Shown: positions 1 to 7,456, numbered from the stretch's first letter. The stretch: DNA of 15,357 nt from an uncultured Oscillospiraceae bacterium (GCA_934511545.1 CAKSWM010000010.1:1-15357), one strand, 5' to 3'. Notes: generated from the letters alone by a model not told the origin. Numbers and translations: made by a program.

Positions 1-533
1 GCCTTGGTGTAGATACCGCCGCCGACACGCGCGAACAGCGCAATGGAGGAAGCGCCGAGGGAGAATCCGGTCAGGATCTCGACATCCTCGGTCACGACAT
101 AGATCAGGGCGCAGCCGAGCAGACCAAGGCCGACAACGCACATGCCCATGACGGAGCCGCCGGAGAACGCGATGCCCAGAGCCTTGTTCATACCGCCGGT
201 ACGTGCGGCGTTTGCGGTGCGGACATTCGCCTTGGTGGCGACATTCATGCCGAGATATCCCGCAGCAACGGAGAACACAGCGCCGATGAGGAAGCAGACG
301 GCCGTTTTCCAGCTGATGAACACAGCGATAAGGACAAACAGCACAACAACAAAGATTACGAGTATTTTGTACTCAGCGAACAGGAACGCCCTTGCACCCT
401 CACTGATGCTGTTGGCGATCTCTTTCATGCGGTCGGTGCCCGCATCTGCCCTCGAGACCTTTACGGTCTTGATGCCGGCGAATATCAGCGCGATAACCGC
501 CAGAACCGGGGCAAGCCAGATAAGATTTTCCAC
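1..533 (-). CDS. hppA: Membrane-bound H+/Na+-translocating pyrophosphatase, N-terminal part (runs off the window)
   Basis: Ion-pumping pyrophosphatases hydrolyse cytoplasmic PPi and export H+ or Na+ across the membrane. Only the first 177 codons are here; the C-terminal part lies beyond base 1. The reading starts with GTG at 531-533, preceded on the minus strand by AGGAG about ten bases upstream. Visible features are an N-terminal membrane segment (about residues 3-20), a second at about 57-73, a third at about 77-95, and the family-typical stretches MNVATKANVRTANAAR (96-111), GGSVMGMCVVGLGLLG (125-140) and the signature GFSLGASSIALFARVGGGIYTK at 156-177, just before the expected PPi-binding loops. 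The residues that decide K+ dependence or ion choice are outside the window. The gene has its own promoter (633-661), divergent from adeC. The family call is firm; the pumped ion is unknown. Confidence 0.93.
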   Translation of the reverse strand, partial: MENLIWLAPVLAVIALIFAGIKTVKVSRADAGTDRMKEIANSISEGARAFLFAEYKILVIFVVVLFVLIAVFISWKTAVCFLIGAVFSVAAGYLGMNVATKANVRTANAARTGGMNKALGIAFSGGSVMGMCVVGLGLLGCALIYVVTEDVEILTGFSLGASSIALFARVGGGIYTK

Positions 534-572
534 TTGCGATTCACTCCTCAAATATTTTTCTGACCAACAAAT

Positions 573-624
573 ATCCAAGCCTTTTCAATGCGCGCAGGGG
601 CAGGCAAAGAAGACAGGTTTGGAT
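573..624 (-). other. Possible hairpin in the hppA leader
   Basis: ATCCAAGCCT (573-582) and AGGTTTGGAT (615-624) are complementary except for one position, enclosing a 32-base loop. The stem would form at the very 5' end of the predicted hppA transcript. It could be a stability or regulatory element, but a loop this long makes it weak evidence. I do not recognise a known riboswitch class here. Confidence 0.25.
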
Positions 625-632
625 GCTGGAAT

Positions 633-661
633 ATCATATACTATTTGCGGAGATATTGCAA
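633..661 (-). promoter_or_regulatory. Sigma-A-type promoter of hppA
   Basis: On the minus strand, a -35 box TTGCAA (656-661) and a -10 box TATGAT (633-638) are separated by exactly 17 bases. Transcription would start near 626, giving a leader of about 93 bases before the GTG start. The leader begins with one arm of an imperfect 10-bp stem (615-624 with 573-582). Confidence 0.65.
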
Positions 662-681
662 ACACAAAAAGTAACAAAAGA

Positions 682-710
682 TTGTAATTTTCACCCCAAG
701 GTTGTATAAT
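682..710 (+). promoter_or_regulatory. Sigma-A-type promoter of the adeC operon
   Basis: TTGTAA (682-687) and a perfect TATAAT (705-710) are separated by 17 bases, predicting a start near 717. This rules out the in-frame ATG at 713 as a translation start, because it lies at or before the transcription start. The -35 flank (TTGTAATTTT) and the -10 flank (TATAAT then C/G then TATG) match the promoter in front of the gntR gene at 3995-4027. Confidence 0.75.
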
Positions 711-784
711 CTATGACCAAACAGGATATCCAAAGCCATACTTTCGTGTATTCTGACAATTCGATTCTTAAAGGAGGTACGTCA

Positions 785-2578
785 ATGTCAGGCCGCTTCT
801 GCACCTTCCCGCTGTATGAAACCGCACCACTGCTGATCTCCGTCGCACAGGGCCGCGTCCCGGCGGAGCTTGTCATCCGTTCGGCAAGCCTTGTGAACGT
901 CTGCACGGGAGAGATCATCCCGGACACCGACGTCGCCGTTGCCGGAGGCCGCATCGCCCTCGTCGGAGACGCCGGCCGCTGCATCGGTGAAAACACCCGT
1001 GTCATCGACGCCGGCGGCGCTTTCCTCGCCCCCGGCTTTCTCGACGGGCACATCCACGTTGAATCCTCCATGCTGTCCGTCGGAGAATATGCGCGCGCCG
1101 TCATTCCGCACGGAACTGTGGGGATCTATATGGATCCCCACGAAATATGCAACGTTCTCGGCATGGACGGCGTGCGCTGCATGATCGAGGACTCAAAGCG
1201 CGTTCCGCTCAAGACGATGGTCACCGTTCCCTCCTGCGTGCCGGGCGTTCCCGGCTTTGAGGATACCGGGGCAGAGATAACCGCCGCAGACATCGCGGAA
1301 ATGATGCGCTGGCCCGAGGTCGTTGGCCTTGGCGAAATGATGAACTATCCCGGCATACTCGCCTGCGATGAACGCCCTCTTTCGATCGTCCGTGAGACGC
1401 AGAAAGCGGGAAAAACCGTCACCGGTCACTACCCCGCCTCGGACGCGGGCGGACTGAACGCATATATCGCCGCGGGCATAAGCTGCTGTCACGAATCGAC
1501 AAAGGCGGAGGACGCGCTTGCAAAAATGCGTCTGGGTATGTACGCGATGCTCCGCGAGGGCAGCGCATGGCACGATCTGACGGAGGTATCCAGGGCCGTA
1601 ACGCAGCACTGCCCGGACACGCGCTTTGCCGTGCTCGTAACCGACGACGCACACCCCAACACTCTCATATCCAATGGGCATCTTGACCATCTGCTTCGCC
1701 GCGCGATGCAGGAGGGCATACCACCCGTCAGGGCAATACAGATGGTGACCATCAATACCGCTTCATGTTTCGGGATGCAGGACGAGCTGGGCAGCATCGC
1801 TCCCGGAAAATGCGCCGATATGGTCCTCATCGGCACACTCGAGGACATGGACGTGAAAATGGTGTTCATAAACGGCGAACTCGCCGCGGAAAACGGCCGT
1901 ATGACGGCAGAGCCCCGGCCCTATGAATACCCCTCTTTTGCGCGCAGCACGATGAATGTCGGCGAGACTATCACTCCCTCCTCTTTCCGCATCCCCGCCC
2001 CGCAGGCGGAGTCCGCGGCCGTAAGGTGCATCGAGATAATACCCGCCAACACGCTCAACCGAGAGATCACCGCTCATCTCCCCGTCGTGAACGGCTGCGT
2101 TGAAGGCGACGCCGCCCAGGATATACTCAAGACCGTTGTTTTTGAGCGCCACAGCGCGACCGGCAAAAAGGGGTTCGGCTTTGTTCGCGGATTCGGCATA
2201 AAAAACGGCGCGATGGCCTCCACGGTGTCCCACGACGCCCACAACCTGCTGGTCGTCGGCACGAACGACGCCGACATGGCGCTTGCCGCCAACACGCTCA
2301 TCGAAAGCGGCGGCGGGATGTGCGCGGTCCGGAACGGAGAGGTGCTCGGCCATGTAAAGCTGCCCATCGCCGGGCTCATGGACGACCGCCCCGCGGCCGA
2401 TATGGCGGCCGACGTCGCCGTTCTCGAGGATGCCTGGCGCAGGATAGGCTGCACGCTCCCGTCTCCCTTCATGACGATGGCGCTTATCCCTCTGGCATGC
2501 ATTCCCGAGCTGAGGCTGACGGACCGCGGTCTTGTGGACTGCCGCAATTACAAATTTACTGAACTCTTTATAAGGTGA
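785..2578 (+). CDS. adeC: Adenine deaminase
   Basis: The enzyme hydrolyses adenine to hypoxanthine and ammonia, a cytoplasmic purine salvage and catabolism step. The start chosen is ATG 785, giving 597 aa, a normal length for AdeC; AAAGGAGG lies at 770-777, seven bases upstream. An upstream in-frame ATG at 713 lies inside the promoter. Amidohydrolase-fold motifs seen are DGHIHVESS (residues 87-95; metal ligands H89 and H91), DPHEICNVLG (117-126), GLGEMMNYPG (181-190; E184), TGHYP with H215, CCHEST with H236 and VTDD (285-288). The C-terminal adenine deaminase domain has SHDAHN (482-487) and LPIAGLMDD (526-534). All expected metal-site residues are present. The stop overlaps the ribosome binding site of the next gene, so the two are translated from one transcript. 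The function is assigned from family signatures and is highly likely. Confidence 0.95.
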   Translation: MSGRFCTFPLYETAPLLISVAQGRVPAELVIRSASLVNVCTGEIIPDTDVAVAGGRIALVGDAGRCIGENTRVIDAGGAFLAPGFLDGHIHVESSMLSVGEYARAVIPHGTVGIYMDPHEICNVLGMDGVRCMIEDSKRVPLKTMVTVPSCVPGVPGFEDTGAEITAADIAEMMRWPEVVGLGEMMNYPGILACDERPLSIVRETQKAGKTVTGHYPASDAGGLNAYIAAGISCCHESTKAEDALAKMRLGMYAMLREGSAWHDLTEVSRAVTQHCPDTRFAVLVTDDAHPNTLISNGHLDHLLRRAMQEGIPPVRAIQMVTINTASCFGMQDELGSIAPGKCADMVLIGTLEDMDVKMVFINGELAAENGRMTAEPRPYEYPSFARSTMNVGETITPSSFRIPAPQAESAAVRCIEIIPANTLNREITAHLPVVNGCVEGDAAQDILKTVVFERHSATGKKGFGFVRGFGIKNGAMASTVSHDAHNLLVVGTNDADMALAANTLIESGGGMCAVRNGEVLGHVKLPIAGLMDDRPAADMAADVAVLEDAWRRIGCTLPSPFMTMALIPLACIPELRLTDRGLVDCRNYKFTELFIR

Positions 2579-2585
2579 AAGAAAA

Positions 2586-3953
2586 ATGCTTAAGATCAAA
2601 AACGGAAAAATCGTGACCTCCGCCAACGTGACGCGCGCGGACATATACATAGAAAACGGAAAGATCACACAAATCGGGGGCGAAGCGCCCTTTGACGCGG
2701 AATACGACGCCGGGGGCTGCCTCATCTTCGCGGGCTTTATCGACAGCCACACGCATCTCGGCATGGACGCGGGCAGTACCTGGACCATTGACGACTGGTC
2801 CAGTGGAACGCGCGCCGCCCTCGCCGGCGGTACAACGACCGTTCTGGACTTTGCAACGCAGGACAGGGGAAGCACGCTCTCCCGCGCGCTGGAGGTCTGG
2901 CATTCGCGTGCGGACGGAAACGCATTCTGCGATTACGGCTTCCATATGGCCGTCACGGACTGGAACGAGCGCACGCGCGCCGAGATCGAACAGATGCCCG
3001 CGAAGGGCGTCACGAGCTTCAAGGCCTATATGGCCTATGACAATCTCCGTCTGAGTGACGATGAGCTGCGCGAGCTGCTGGCGGCCACGCGCGATATCGG
3101 CTATGTCGGCGTGCACTGCGAGCTCGGCGACGAAGTGAACCGCCGCGTCCGCGAGCTGCTGAACGCCGGAAAGACCGGCCCCGGATACCATCCTCTTTCC
3201 CGTCCGAACGAGGTCGAAGCCGCCGCAGTGCGGCGTCTGATGGAGCTTGCCGTACAGGCGAACGCTCCGGCATGGGTCGTCCATCTGAGCACCCGCGAGG
3301 GGCTTGAGGAAATACGCAAAGCGCGCGGAAACGGTCTGGACGTGCTGGCGGAAACCTGTCCGCAGTATCTCACGCTCGCGAACGAGGTTTACATAACTGA
3401 AGGATTCGAAGCCGCAAAATACGTCTGTTCCCCTCCCATACGCTCCCTAGAAGATCAGGAAGCTCTATGGAGTGCCGTCTCCGGAGGTGAAGTTGACATA
3501 ATATCCACAGACCATTGCAGCTTCAACTACGCCGGACAGAAAGAGCTTGGTCTCGGCAACTTTTCAAAGATACCAAACGGCCTTCCGGGAATCGAGCACC
3601 GCCCCGCTCTTATCTGGGACAGCGGAGTCAACTCAGGGCGCATCACGCCCTGCGGCATGGCGCGTATCCTGTCGGAAAATCCGGCAAAAGCCTTTGGAAT
3701 GTGGCCGCGCAAGGGCAGTCTCTCCGTCGGAGCCGACGCCGACCTCGTGATCTGGGATCCGGAAAAGCAGTGGACGCTCTCCGCGGCGGCCCAGCTTATG
3801 CGCGCCGACTACTCCCCCTGGGAGGGACGACGGCTGAAGGGCCAGGCCCGCGCCGTTTTCCTGCGCGGCAGGCTCTCGGCCGAAAACGGCGGCGTCACCG
3901 CGCCGGCCGGGGGGATGTATGTCATGCGCGGAGTGCGGAAAAAGGGCGGCTGA
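2586..3953 (+). CDS. Dihydropyrimidinase / D-hydantoinase family cyclic amidohydrolase
   Basis: A cytoplasmic binuclear metal enzyme of 455 aa, the usual family length, expected to open cyclic ureide rings such as dihydropyrimidines, hydantoins or related purine-derived rings. Metal-site residues visible are H55 and H57 in DSHTHLGMD (53-61), the lysine K146 in FKAYMAY that is normally carboxylated, H177 in VHCEL, H233 in VVHLST and D309 in STDHCSF. Family stretches ETCPQYLTL (256-264), YVCSPP (279-284) and QKELGLGNFSKIPNG (318-332) are intact. The start follows AAGGTGA (2572-2578), which overlaps the adeC stop, so translation is probably coupled. E. coli HyuA (YgeZ), a related hydantoinase, is encoded in a purine-catabolic region, and the adeC neighbour here points the same way. 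The true substrate cannot be read from the sequence; allantoinase is less likely given the motifs. Confidence 0.88.
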   Translation: MLKIKNGKIVTSANVTRADIYIENGKITQIGGEAPFDAEYDAGGCLIFAGFIDSHTHLGMDAGSTWTIDDWSSGTRAALAGGTTTVLDFATQDRGSTLSRALEVWHSRADGNAFCDYGFHMAVTDWNERTRAEIEQMPAKGVTSFKAYMAYDNLRLSDDELRELLAATRDIGYVGVHCELGDEVNRRVRELLNAGKTGPGYHPLSRPNEVEAAAVRRLMELAVQANAPAWVVHLSTREGLEEIRKARGNGLDVLAETCPQYLTLANEVYITEGFEAAKYVCSPPIRSLEDQEALWSAVSGGEVDIISTDHCSFNYAGQKELGLGNFSKIPNGLPGIEHRPALIWDSGVNSGRITPCGMARILSENPAKAFGMWPRKGSLSVGADADLVIWDPEKQWTLSAAAQLMRADYSPWEGRRLKGQARAVFLRGRLSAENGGVTAPAGGMYVMRGVRKKGG

Positions 3954-3994
3954 GCCGGCCGGAAATGAAGCCCCGTCCGCATAAAAATTCCCTC

Positions 3995-4022
3995 TTGTAA
4001 TTTTGCCGCAGTTCGATATAAT
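3995..4022 (+). promoter_or_regulatory. Sigma-A-type promoter of the gntR regulator gene
   Basis: TTGTAA (3995-4000) and TATAAT (4017-4022) are separated by 16 bases, with a start expected near 4029. The -10 box lies inside the large palindrome at 4015-4050, the layout expected of an autorepressed gene. It also means the in-frame ATG at 4032 is too close to the transcription start to carry a ribosome binding site. Confidence 0.7.
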
Positions 4023-4050
4023 GTATGTTACATGTACCATACATTATATC
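4015..4050. promoter_or_regulatory. 36-bp palindromic operator over the gntR promoter
   Basis: Left arm GATATAATGTATG (4015-4027) and right arm CATACATTATATC (4038-4050) are perfect inverted repeats of 13 bp. The ten central bases contain the self-complementary TACATGTA (4029-4036), so the whole 36 bp is symmetric apart from one base pair. It covers the -10 box and the predicted transcription start. GntR-family dimers bind such inverted repeats and often repress their own gene, so autorepression is the natural inference. Binding itself is not shown by the sequence. Confidence 0.75.
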
Positions 4051-4079
4051 AATACAATGACCACACAGGAGACAAGCAT

Positions 4080-4862
4080 ATGCAAATCAGCCCCATACTG
4101 CTCAGCAAGCTTTCGCTCGACAGCGACATCCCGCTCTATTCACAGCTGGTCGGGATCGTAAAGCGCAATATATCCGCCGGGACGCTTTCCTCCGGCGATC
4201 TTCTCCCATCCGAGACCGAGCTGTGCAAAGCCTTCGACATCAGCCGCAGCACGGTGCGCCAGGCCATCGGCGCGCTTGAGAGCGAGGGGCTCGTCGTCCG
4301 GAAGCAGGGGCGCGGCACCTTCGTTGCGGAGCCCAAGATGCACCGGAAAACCGACACCGTCTATTCCTTCACCAGCGAGATAAGCGCGATGGGACTCACT
4401 CCGTCAAGCACTCTGCTCGAGTTCGAGATAGTCGATCCGTCGCCGGAAATAATCAAGGTCCTGGAGCTCAGCAGCCCCGAAACGCCGATCTACCGCTTCT
4501 CCCGCGTCCGCAACGTTGACGGCGAACCGCTGATACTCGAAACCAGCTATTACCCGCAGTACATTTACCCGCGCCTGACGCGCGAGCTGCTCCAGACCCA
4601 CAGCTTTTACAGCCTTCTCTACGAAGTCGGCATCGTGCCCTGCTCCGCCGTGGACACATACAGCGCCATCACGCTCTCCGCGCGCGAGGCAAAGCTTCTC
4701 GGCTGTGAAGAGGGCGATCCCGCGTTTTCCGCACAGCGCAGGACACGGACCGAGGCGGGCATGACCTATGAATTCACTTGCAGCATCATACGGGCCGACC
4801 GCGTCAGCCTTGACGTAACGCTCACGCGCGACGGCGTTTCCTTCGCCAGACACGTAGACAGA
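4080..4862 (+). CDS. GntR-family (HutC/UTRA subgroup) transcriptional regulator
   Basis: A ligand-responsive DNA-binding protein of about 260 aa. The start chosen is ATG 4080, preceded by AGGAGA at 4067-4072 with seven bases of spacing; an upstream in-frame ATG at 4032 lies in the operator. The coding sequence ends just before the TAA at 4863-4865. The N-terminal winged helix-turn-helix spans about residues 17-84, with the classic LPSETELCKAFDISRSTVRQ (42-61) and the wing RKQGRGTFV (74-82). The C-terminal half (about 105-245) fits a UTRA effector domain, with YRFSRVRNVDGEPLILE at 138-154 typical of it. It sits 126 bases behind the amidohydrolase gene but has its own promoter and palindromic operator. 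It most likely controls itself and the adeC operon in response to a nucleobase or ring-opened product; the ligand is inference. Confidence 0.92.
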
Positions 4863-4960
4863 TAAGCGCTTTCCGCACGGCGTCCATGGGAACGCGGGCA
4901 AACGGTGCCGCCATAACGTAAAACAGTAAAATAAAAAACGATAAAAACCTCGTGTTTACA

Positions 4961-4998
4961 AAAAGCGGCGTGACTTCGGTCACGCCGTTTCCCTTTTC
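4961..4998. terminator. Bidirectional Rho-independent terminator between convergent genes
   Basis: A perfect 9-bp stem CGGCGTGAC (4966-4974) / GTCACGCCG (4979-4987) is closed by a TTCG tetraloop (4975-4978) with a C-G closing pair, a very stable loop type. A flanking G-T pair and A-T pairs lengthen it. T-rich sequence follows on both strands (TTTCCCTTTT on plus, CTTTTTG on minus), so it can end both the gntR transcript and the small membrane protein transcript coming from the other side. Confidence 0.85.
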
Positions 4999-5067
4999 AT
5001 CGGCACATTCAGTGGGCTGAGCACAAATTATCCGGTTCAATAATCATGTGTATAAATCGGGATCTGC

Positions 5068-5286
5068 TTACTTTTTGCCCTTCACAAAGAAGGACATGCC
5101 AAACAAGACAGCCATGACAATAACATACACGGTATAGAATACTCGTTTGACCTCCGCTCCTATCCTTACGCTGCCGATATACAGGACTCTTCCCAATCCG
5201 GGATTGGACATAGCGCATAAAACAAAGCCTACGGCCACGATCAACATTACAAGGCTGCTCAGTCTTAGTACCCTTCTCGCTTTCAC
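5068..5286 (-). CDS. Small two-helix membrane protein of unknown function
   Basis: A 72-aa protein I do not recognise. It has a basic start (KARRVLR), a hydrophobic segment at about residues 9-26, a polar linker (about 27-50) and a second segment at about 51-68, ending in the basic tail VKGKK. The start chosen is GTG 5284-5286, four to five bases behind a G-rich Shine-Dalgarno (AAAGGGGGGGGAG). The open frame continues upstream to 5424, but that part is basic, low-complexity and crosses the promoter at 5335-5363, so it is not coding. Promoter, ribosome binding site, hydrophobicity pattern and downstream terminator together make it a real gene. It is divergent from the MATE exporter. The run of eight G in the ribosome binding site is unusual. 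Confidence 0.7.
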   Translation of the reverse strand: MKARRVLRLSSLVMLIVAVGFVLCAMSNPGLGRVLYIGSVRIGAEVKRVFYTVYVIVMAVLFGMSFFVKGKK

Positions 5287-5334
5287 AAAGCTCCCCCCCC
5301 TTTGCAGACTTCCGATTTGCTGGCTTCTTTTATT

Positions 5335-5363
5335 ATCATAGCACACAAAACGCCGCGTATCAA
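5335..5363 (-). promoter_or_regulatory. Sigma-A-type promoter of the small membrane protein gene
   Basis: On the minus strand, TTGATA (5358-5363) and TATGAT (5335-5340) are separated by 17 bases. The predicted start near 5328 leaves a leader of about 42 bases to the GTG. Confidence 0.7.
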
Positions 5364-5412
5364 CGTCAGCCGCCGGTGCGGCGGAAGCATTGCGGGGACG
5401 CCGCTTTTCCGA

Positions 5413-5442
5413 TTGACTTTTCATGTTCTCATCATTTATAAT
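5413..5442 (+). promoter_or_regulatory. Sigma-A-type promoter of the MATE exporter gene
   Basis: TTGACT (5413-5418) and TATAAT (5437-5442) are separated by 18 bases, with a start near 5449. It is divergent from the promoter at 5335-5363. The in-frame ATG at 5423 lies between the two boxes and cannot be the start codon. Confidence 0.7.
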
Positions 5443-5476
5443 TATTTGGTTAAAAACTACTTATCCGGAGGGACCC

Positions 5477-6853
5477 ATGCAGAAACACTCGTCCGGGGCG
5501 CTGATAAACGATCTCACACTGGGGCCGCTCGCGCGGCAGCTCATCACCTTTGCGCTCCCCTTTATCGGAGCAAACATACTCCAGGTCGCATACAACATTG
5601 TCGATATGGCCGTCGTCGGCCATTTTGTCGGCTCGGGTGGCCTGTCCGCGGTCTCGATCGGCGGTCAGATCATATATCTGCTCAACTGTCTTTCGGTCGG
5701 CGCTTCAAACGGCGGTCAGGTCCTTGTCGCACAGATCGTCGGTTCCGGCAATCTTGACAGGCTGAAAAAATGCATCGGCACTATCTTCTCGGTACTGTTC
5801 ATCGCCGCGGCGGCCGCAACTCTTCTCGGCTTTTTCGTCCTTGACACCTCTCTGGACATGATGAACACTCCGCCGGAGGCCTATGCCGGCGCGCGGAGCT
5901 ATCTGGCGATAAGCGTCGCCGGACTCGTCTTCACCTATGGCTACAACGCCGTATGCAGCATACTGCGCGGTATGGGCGATTCTAAACGTCCGCTGATCTT
6001 TATACTGATAGCGTCTCTGGTCAATCTTGTTCTCGACTTTGTGTTCGTCGGCGGGTTCGGCATGGGCACGGCGGGCGCCGCCCTTGCCACCGTGATAAGC
6101 CAGGCGTGCTCCTTCCTCTTTGCGATAGCCTACCTCTACCGCCGCCGTGAGGGCTTCCACTTCGACTTCAGGCTCCGCAGTTTCCGCATCGACGGCGAGA
6201 TGGCCGCGCTCTATGCAAAGCTCGGCCTGCCGATGGCTCTGCAATACATTGCCATCAATTTTTCGGTGCTCTACTGCAACTCCCGCGTCAACGCCTACGG
6301 CGTTGTTGCCTCCGCGACCGGCGGCATCGGATACAAGCTCTTCAGTGTGACGACCATAATCAGCAGCTCGATCCAGGTCGCCTCCACGAGCATCATCGGT
6401 CAGAACATAGCCTCCGGCAATATACGGCGCTGCAAAAAAACCGTTTTCATCGGCTGGGGCTTTGCACTTGCCGCCGCCATGATCTTCTCCGGCGTATGCC
6501 TGCTCGCTCCAAGAGCCATATTTGGCATTTTCAATAACGAGCCCGTGGTCCTTGACATGGCCCCGGTCTATCTGCGCATCGCGGTCGTCGGTTATATCGC
6601 CGACGCGCTGATGAACCCTCCGCTCGCGCTCATGTATGGGGTGGGCGCCGTCGCCTTCAACTTCGCCGTTGCAATGCTTGACGGCGTTGTCGCGCGCATC
6701 GGCCTGTCGCTGCTGTTCGGAAAGCTTTTCGGACTGACCGGATACTGGCTGGGCTCCTCGTGCGCGGCATATGTAACGGTCATATTCGCAAGCATCTACT
6801 TTTTCTCCGGAACGTGGAAAAAACGCCGCCTGCTCTCGCACGCGGAAGAATAA
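5477..6853 (+). CDS. MATE-family multidrug/cation antiporter
   Basis: A 458-aa inner membrane exporter, the standard MATE length, expected to have 12 membrane helices in two six-helix halves and to export cationic compounds using an H+ or Na+ gradient. The start chosen is ATG 5477 behind GGAGGG (5467-5472). The first helix carries NIVDMAVVGHF (40-50), with the acidic residue common in this family (D43), and QVAYN just before it. Hydrophobic segments recur through the protein, separated by short basic loops such as YRRREG and KKRR near the C terminus. The MATE signature is clear; the substrate is not. Thirty bases downstream lies an XRE regulator with membrane helices, almost certainly on the same transcript. 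Confidence 0.93.
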   Translation: MQKHSSGALINDLTLGPLARQLITFALPFIGANILQVAYNIVDMAVVGHFVGSGGLSAVSIGGQIIYLLNCLSVGASNGGQVLVAQIVGSGNLDRLKKCIGTIFSVLFIAAAAATLLGFFVLDTSLDMMNTPPEAYAGARSYLAISVAGLVFTYGYNAVCSILRGMGDSKRPLIFILIASLVNLVLDFVFVGGFGMGTAGAALATVISQACSFLFAIAYLYRRREGFHFDFRLRSFRIDGEMAALYAKLGLPMALQYIAINFSVLYCNSRVNAYGVVASATGGIGYKLFSVTTIISSSIQVASTSIIGQNIASGNIRRCKKTVFIGWGFALAAAMIFSGVCLLAPRAIFGIFNNEPVVLDMAPVYLRIAVVGYIADALMNPPLALMYGVGAVAFNFAVAMLDGVVARIGLSLLFGKLFGLTGYWLGSSCAAYVTVIFASIYFFSGTWKKRRLLSHAEE

Positions 6854-6883
6854 CTGGATTCTCTGTAAGGGAGGAACGAAAAC

Positions 6884-7450
6884 ATGGACAATATAAAAGC
6901 CGTTGTCGCAAGCAATATCATCGAGCTGCGGACAAAAGCCGGAATGACGCAGCTTGAGCTGGCGGAGAAGCTCAACTATTCCGACAAATCCGTCTCAAAA
7001 TGGGAACGCGCGGAATCCATTCCGGACGTCACGATACTCAAGAGCCTTGCGGACATTTTCGGCGTTACCGTCGATTACCTCATAAACCCGCACGAGGAAT
7101 ATCACCGTCCGAAAAAAAATATCTCTTACCGGACGATAACCCAGATAGCGATAGCGGGAATATGGACGCTGGCTCTGCTGCTGTTCATCATCTTCTGGCT
7201 GTTGGGCCATGTGCTGTGGCTCATACTTCTGCTGGCAGTGCCCGTATCCATCATAACGCTGCTCGTGCTCAACTCCATATGGGAAAAGGGCCGCCACAAC
7301 TACCTTATCATCGGCGCTCTCATCCTGAGCATTTTTATCTGCATATACCTCTCCTTCTTCCGCTATAACTGGTGGCAGATATTCCTCCTCGCGATCCCCG
7401 CGGAATTTATCGTATATCTGTGCTTCAGGCTCAAAAGAAACTGTAAATAA
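6884..7450 (+). CDS. XRE-family helix-turn-helix protein with four predicted membrane helices
   Basis: A 188-aa protein that begins with a Cro/CI-type DNA-binding domain (about residues 8-66; TQLELAEKLNYSDKSVSKWE at 22-41 covers the helix-turn-helix) and continues with four hydrophobic segments at about 87-106, 109-130, 140-158 and 164-182. This architecture is common among Clostridia and Bacilli but the signal sensed is unknown. AAGGGAGG at 6867-6874 gives a well-placed ribosome binding site. It follows the MATE gene by 30 bases, so the two are likely co-transcribed, and it may regulate the exporter from the membrane. The transcript meets a very long palindrome directly after the stop. Confidence 0.88.
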   Translation: MDNIKAVVASNIIELRTKAGMTQLELAEKLNYSDKSVSKWERAESIPDVTILKSLADIFGVTVDYLINPHEEYHRPKKNISYRTITQIAIAGIWTLALLLFIIFWLLGHVLWLILLLAVPVSIITLLVLNSIWEKGRHNYLIIGALILSIFICIYLSFFRYNWWQIFLLAIPAEFIVYLCFRLKRNCK

Positions 7451-7456
7451 TCCAAC

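Noticed and set aside
142..687. A 181-codon plus-strand frame opposite the pyrophosphatase gene.
   Set aside because: The minus strand carries conserved pyrophosphatase motifs with a good ribosome binding site and promoter. The plus frame has neither and runs through the intergenic promoters.
713..784. Upstream in-frame ATG extending adenine deaminase by 24 residues.
   Set aside because: It lies directly after the -10 box, at or before the transcription start, and has no ribosome binding site. The ATG at 785 has an ideal one.
534..784. A purine riboswitch in front of adenine deaminase.
   Set aside because: The predicted leader is only about 68 bases and shows no three-way junction pattern or conserved purine-aptamer core that I could find.
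1763..2875. A 370-codon minus-strand frame opposite the end of adeC and the start of the amidohydrolase gene.
   Set aside because: The plus strand encodes two proteins with complete family motifs. The minus frame has no recognisable domain and crosses the boundary of two well-supported genes.
4822..5040. A 72-codon minus-strand frame overlapping the 3' end of gntR.
   Set aside because: It crosses the strong UUCG hairpin terminator and has no ribosome binding site or domain.
5705..6841. A 378-codon minus-strand frame opposite the MATE gene.
   Set aside because: Its product is highly charged with no domain, while the plus strand shows clear MATE motifs and hydrophobic segments.
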